Source of the DNA: Pseudomonas putida
GTDB lineage: Bacteria > Pseudomonadota > Gammaproteobacteria > Pseudomonadales > Pseudomonadaceae
Assembly: GCF_028682635.1 (NCBI RefSeq)
Contig: NZ_JANHLK010000008.1
Location: forward strand, 1-64,000
Direction: 5' to 3'
DNA: 64,000 nucleotides
This document shows, one piece after another, positions 62,301 through 64,000 of the stretch. The translations under genes were made by a program, and so were the position numbers. The notes under the pieces were generated by a model, which ran no database searches, was not told the origin of the DNA, and saw only the letters and a list, made by a program, of their open reading frames with translations. Position 1 is the first letter of the stretch; each line of letters begins with the position of its first letter.

Positions 62301-64000
62301 GTGCAGGTGGTACTCGAACCGCTGACGATCCTGATCGCCGAGGACAGCGCGGCCGACCGCATGCTGTTGTCGAGCATCGTCCGCCGCCAGGGGCATCAAG
62401 TGCTGACGGCCGCCAACGGCGCCGAAGCGGTTGACGTGTTTCGCCAGCAACGCCCGCAACTGGTGTTGATGGACGCGATGATGCCGGTGATGGATGGCTT
62501 CGAGGCGGCTGCGCACATCAAGGAACTGGCCGGGGAAACCCTGGTGCCCATCATCTTCCTCACCTCGCTGTCGGAAAGCCAGGCGTTGGCCCGCTGCCTG
62601 GAGGTGGGCGGTGACGATTTTCTGGCAAAACCCTACAACCAGGTGATCCTCGCCGCCAAGATCAAGGCGATGGACCGCTTGCGGCGTCTGCAGGCCACTG
62701 TCTTGCAGCAGCGCGACCAGATCGCCAGGCACCACGAATATCTGCTTAACGAGCAGCGGGTGGCCAAGGCGGTATTCGACAAGGTGGCCCATTCCGGCTG
62801 CCTGAATGCCGCCAATATCCGCTACCTGCAATCGCCCTATGCATTGTTCAACGGCGACCTGCTGTTGGCCGCGTTCACCCCGGCAGGGGACATGCATGTC
62901 TTGCTCGGCGATTTCACCGGCCATGGCCTGCCTGCTGCCGTTGGCGCCATGCCCCTGGCCGAAGTCTTCTACGGCATGACCACCAAGGGTTACGGCCTCG
63001 CCGAAACCCTGCGCGAGATGAAGGCCAAGCTCAAGCGCATCCTGCCGGTGGACATGTTCTGTTGCGCGACGATGCTGTGCCTGGGTTTCCAGAGCCGCTC
63101 GCTGGAGGTCTGGAACGGCGGCATGCCGGACGGCTACCTGCACAGCATTGCCAGCGGGGCGCGTACGCCACTGACGGCGCGGCATTTGCCGCTGGGTGTA
63201 CTGAGCCCGCAAACCTTCGATGATCGGACCGAAGTGTTCCCGATGGCCATGGGTGACCGGGTGTTCCTGATGTCCGACGGGGTGATCGACACCTGCGATG
63301 CCGATGATCAGCTGTTTGGTGAGCAGCGTTTGCTGCAGGTATTTGCCGCCAATCGTCAGCCCGACACCTTGTTCGAGGACATCGAGCAGGCGCTTCGGGA
63401 CTTTCAAGGGATAACGCGCGACGATGTCAGCATGGTCGAGGTCATCCTGGCGCCACCCGTGCATGCGAGTCCGCCGGTGCCGGTCTATTCCGACAGCGGC
63501 CAGTCCTGTCCCCTGGACTGGTCGGCCAGTTTCGAATTTCGCGCCGCGACCCTCAAACGCTTCAACCCGTTGCCCTATCTGTTGCAATTGCTCCAGGAAG
63601 TGCACGGCCTGCGGGCGCAGAGCGGGGCGCTGTACAGTGTGCTGGCGGAGCTGTACTCCAATGCCCTGGAACATGGGGTGCTGGGCCTGGACTCCAGCCT
63701 CAAGCGCGATGTGTCGGGTTTTACCCGCTATTATCAACAACGCAATGCACGCCTGGACGAGCTGCAGGATGGTTATGTGCGGGTGCATTTGCAAGTTACG
63801 CCAAAGGGCGAGGGTGGTTGCCTGGCGATTCGCGTCGAGGACAGCGGCAAGGGCTTCGATGTCGGGCGGGTGCTGGAGCGCCCGGTCGATCCTGTCCGTC
63901 TGTCCGGGCGCGGCATCAGCCTGATCCGTCAGTTGGGTCAAAATGCATGCTGGTCCGACGACGGTCGCAGTGCCCGCGTGGAGTTTTACTGGAAGGCTCT
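62301..64000 (+). CDS. Receiver-PP2C phosphatase-HATPase regulator (HsbR-like), 3' truncated
   Basis: The frame runs off the window end; about 566 residues are visible. It starts (GTG) MQVVLEPLTILIAEDSAADR. Domains in order: receiver with D58 (LVLMDAMMPVMDGF), coiled-coil linker, PP2C/SpoIIE phosphatase (NGDLLLAAFTPAGDMHVLLGDFTGHGLPAAVGAMPLAEVFY and VFLMSDGVIDTCD), and an anti-sigma-type HATPase domain (ELYSNALEHGVLGLDS, DSGKGFD, SGRGISLIRQLG). This is the architecture of HsbR, which phosphorylates or dephosphorylates the STAS partner HsbA. The exact start is uncertain (a TTG at 62292 is also possible). It follows the STAS gene with a 5-bp gap. Confidence 0.88.
   Translation, partial: MQVVLEPLTILIAEDSAADRMLLSSIVRRQGHQVLTAANGAEAVDVFRQQRPQLVLMDAMMPVMDGFEAAAHIKELAGETLVPIIFLTSLSESQALARCLEVGGDDFLAKPYNQVILAAKIKAMDRLRRLQATVLQQRDQIARHHEYLLNEQRVAKAVFDKVAHSGCLNAANIRYLQSPYALFNGDLLLAAFTPAGDMHVLLGDFTGHGLPAAVGAMPLAEVFYGMTTKGYGLAETLREMKAKLKRILPVDMFCCATMLCLGFQSRSLEVWNGGMPDGYLHSIASGARTPLTARHLPLGVLSPQTFDDRTEVFPMAMGDRVFLMSDGVIDTCDADDQLFGEQRLLQVFAANRQPDTLFEDIEQALRDFQGITRDDVSMVEVILAPPVHASPPVPVYSDSGQSCPLDWSASFEFRAATLKRFNPLPYLLQLLQEVHGLRAQSGALYSVLAELYSNALEHGVLGLDSSLKRDVSGFTRYYQQRNARLDELQDGYVRVHLQVTPKGEGGCLAIRVEDSGKGFDVGRVLERPVDPVRLSGRGISLIRQLGQNACWSDDGRSARVEFYWKA

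Overview
The window is a chromosomal segment of a Pseudomonas of the P. fluorescens group. This rests on the lapA-lapD-lapG biofilm locus, the phhR/phhABC aromatic catabolism locus, the flgF-to-fliJ flagellar cluster with FleQ/FleS/FleR, GC-rich codon use, and many REP/REPIN hairpins of the kind typical of this group. No rRNA, tRNA, prophage, insertion sequence or CRISPR array was seen.

Layout. (1) 1-4.3 kb: the 3' end of a giant RTX adhesin (lapA), then lapD and lapG on the opposite strand; together they control adhesin release in response to c-di-GMP. (2) 4.3-26.3 kb: housekeeping and accessory genes. These include recQ, a MarR regulator, a short FimV-like protein, an EamA exporter with an AraC regulator, an LpxH-like phosphatase, an HD-domain plus Mpo1-like pair, a Trk potassium transporter, a Cpx-like two-component system with a Spy-like periplasmic protein, yciI-yciB, and the PHP/YciO/scpA/scpB/rluB group. 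(3) 26.3-28.5 kb: an 853-base stretch without a conventional gene, then the aromatic amino acid permease aroP. The last 280 bases of this stretch hold a promoter, a compact multi-hairpin element with mutually exclusive pairings, a 20-codon ORF with two Trp codons and a hairpin reaching the aroP start. (4) 28.7-35.5 kb: arfB, an MFS transporter, two small unknown genes, phhC-phhB-phhA and divergent phhR. (5) 35.7-64 kb: the flagellar cluster (flgFGHIJKL, a FabH-like gene, fliC-flaG-fliD-fliS-fliT, fleQ, fleSR, fliEFGHIJ), then a 1.64-kb tandem array of thirteen REPINs, a STAS protein and the start of a receiver/PP2C regulator cut by the window edge.

Regulation visible in the sequence: GG-N10-GC sigma-54 sites lie ahead of flgF, fleS and fliE, and a FliA-type site lies ahead of fliC. 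This matches the FleQ -> FleSR/RpoN -> FliA hierarchy known in Pseudomonas. REPINs of several families sit in at least eleven intergenic gaps.

The most promising undescribed items are the aroP leader RNA and the perfectly periodic (126 bp) REPIN minisatellite between fliJ and the STAS gene. All structure claims come from reading complementarity by eye; no folding, alignment or database search was run.
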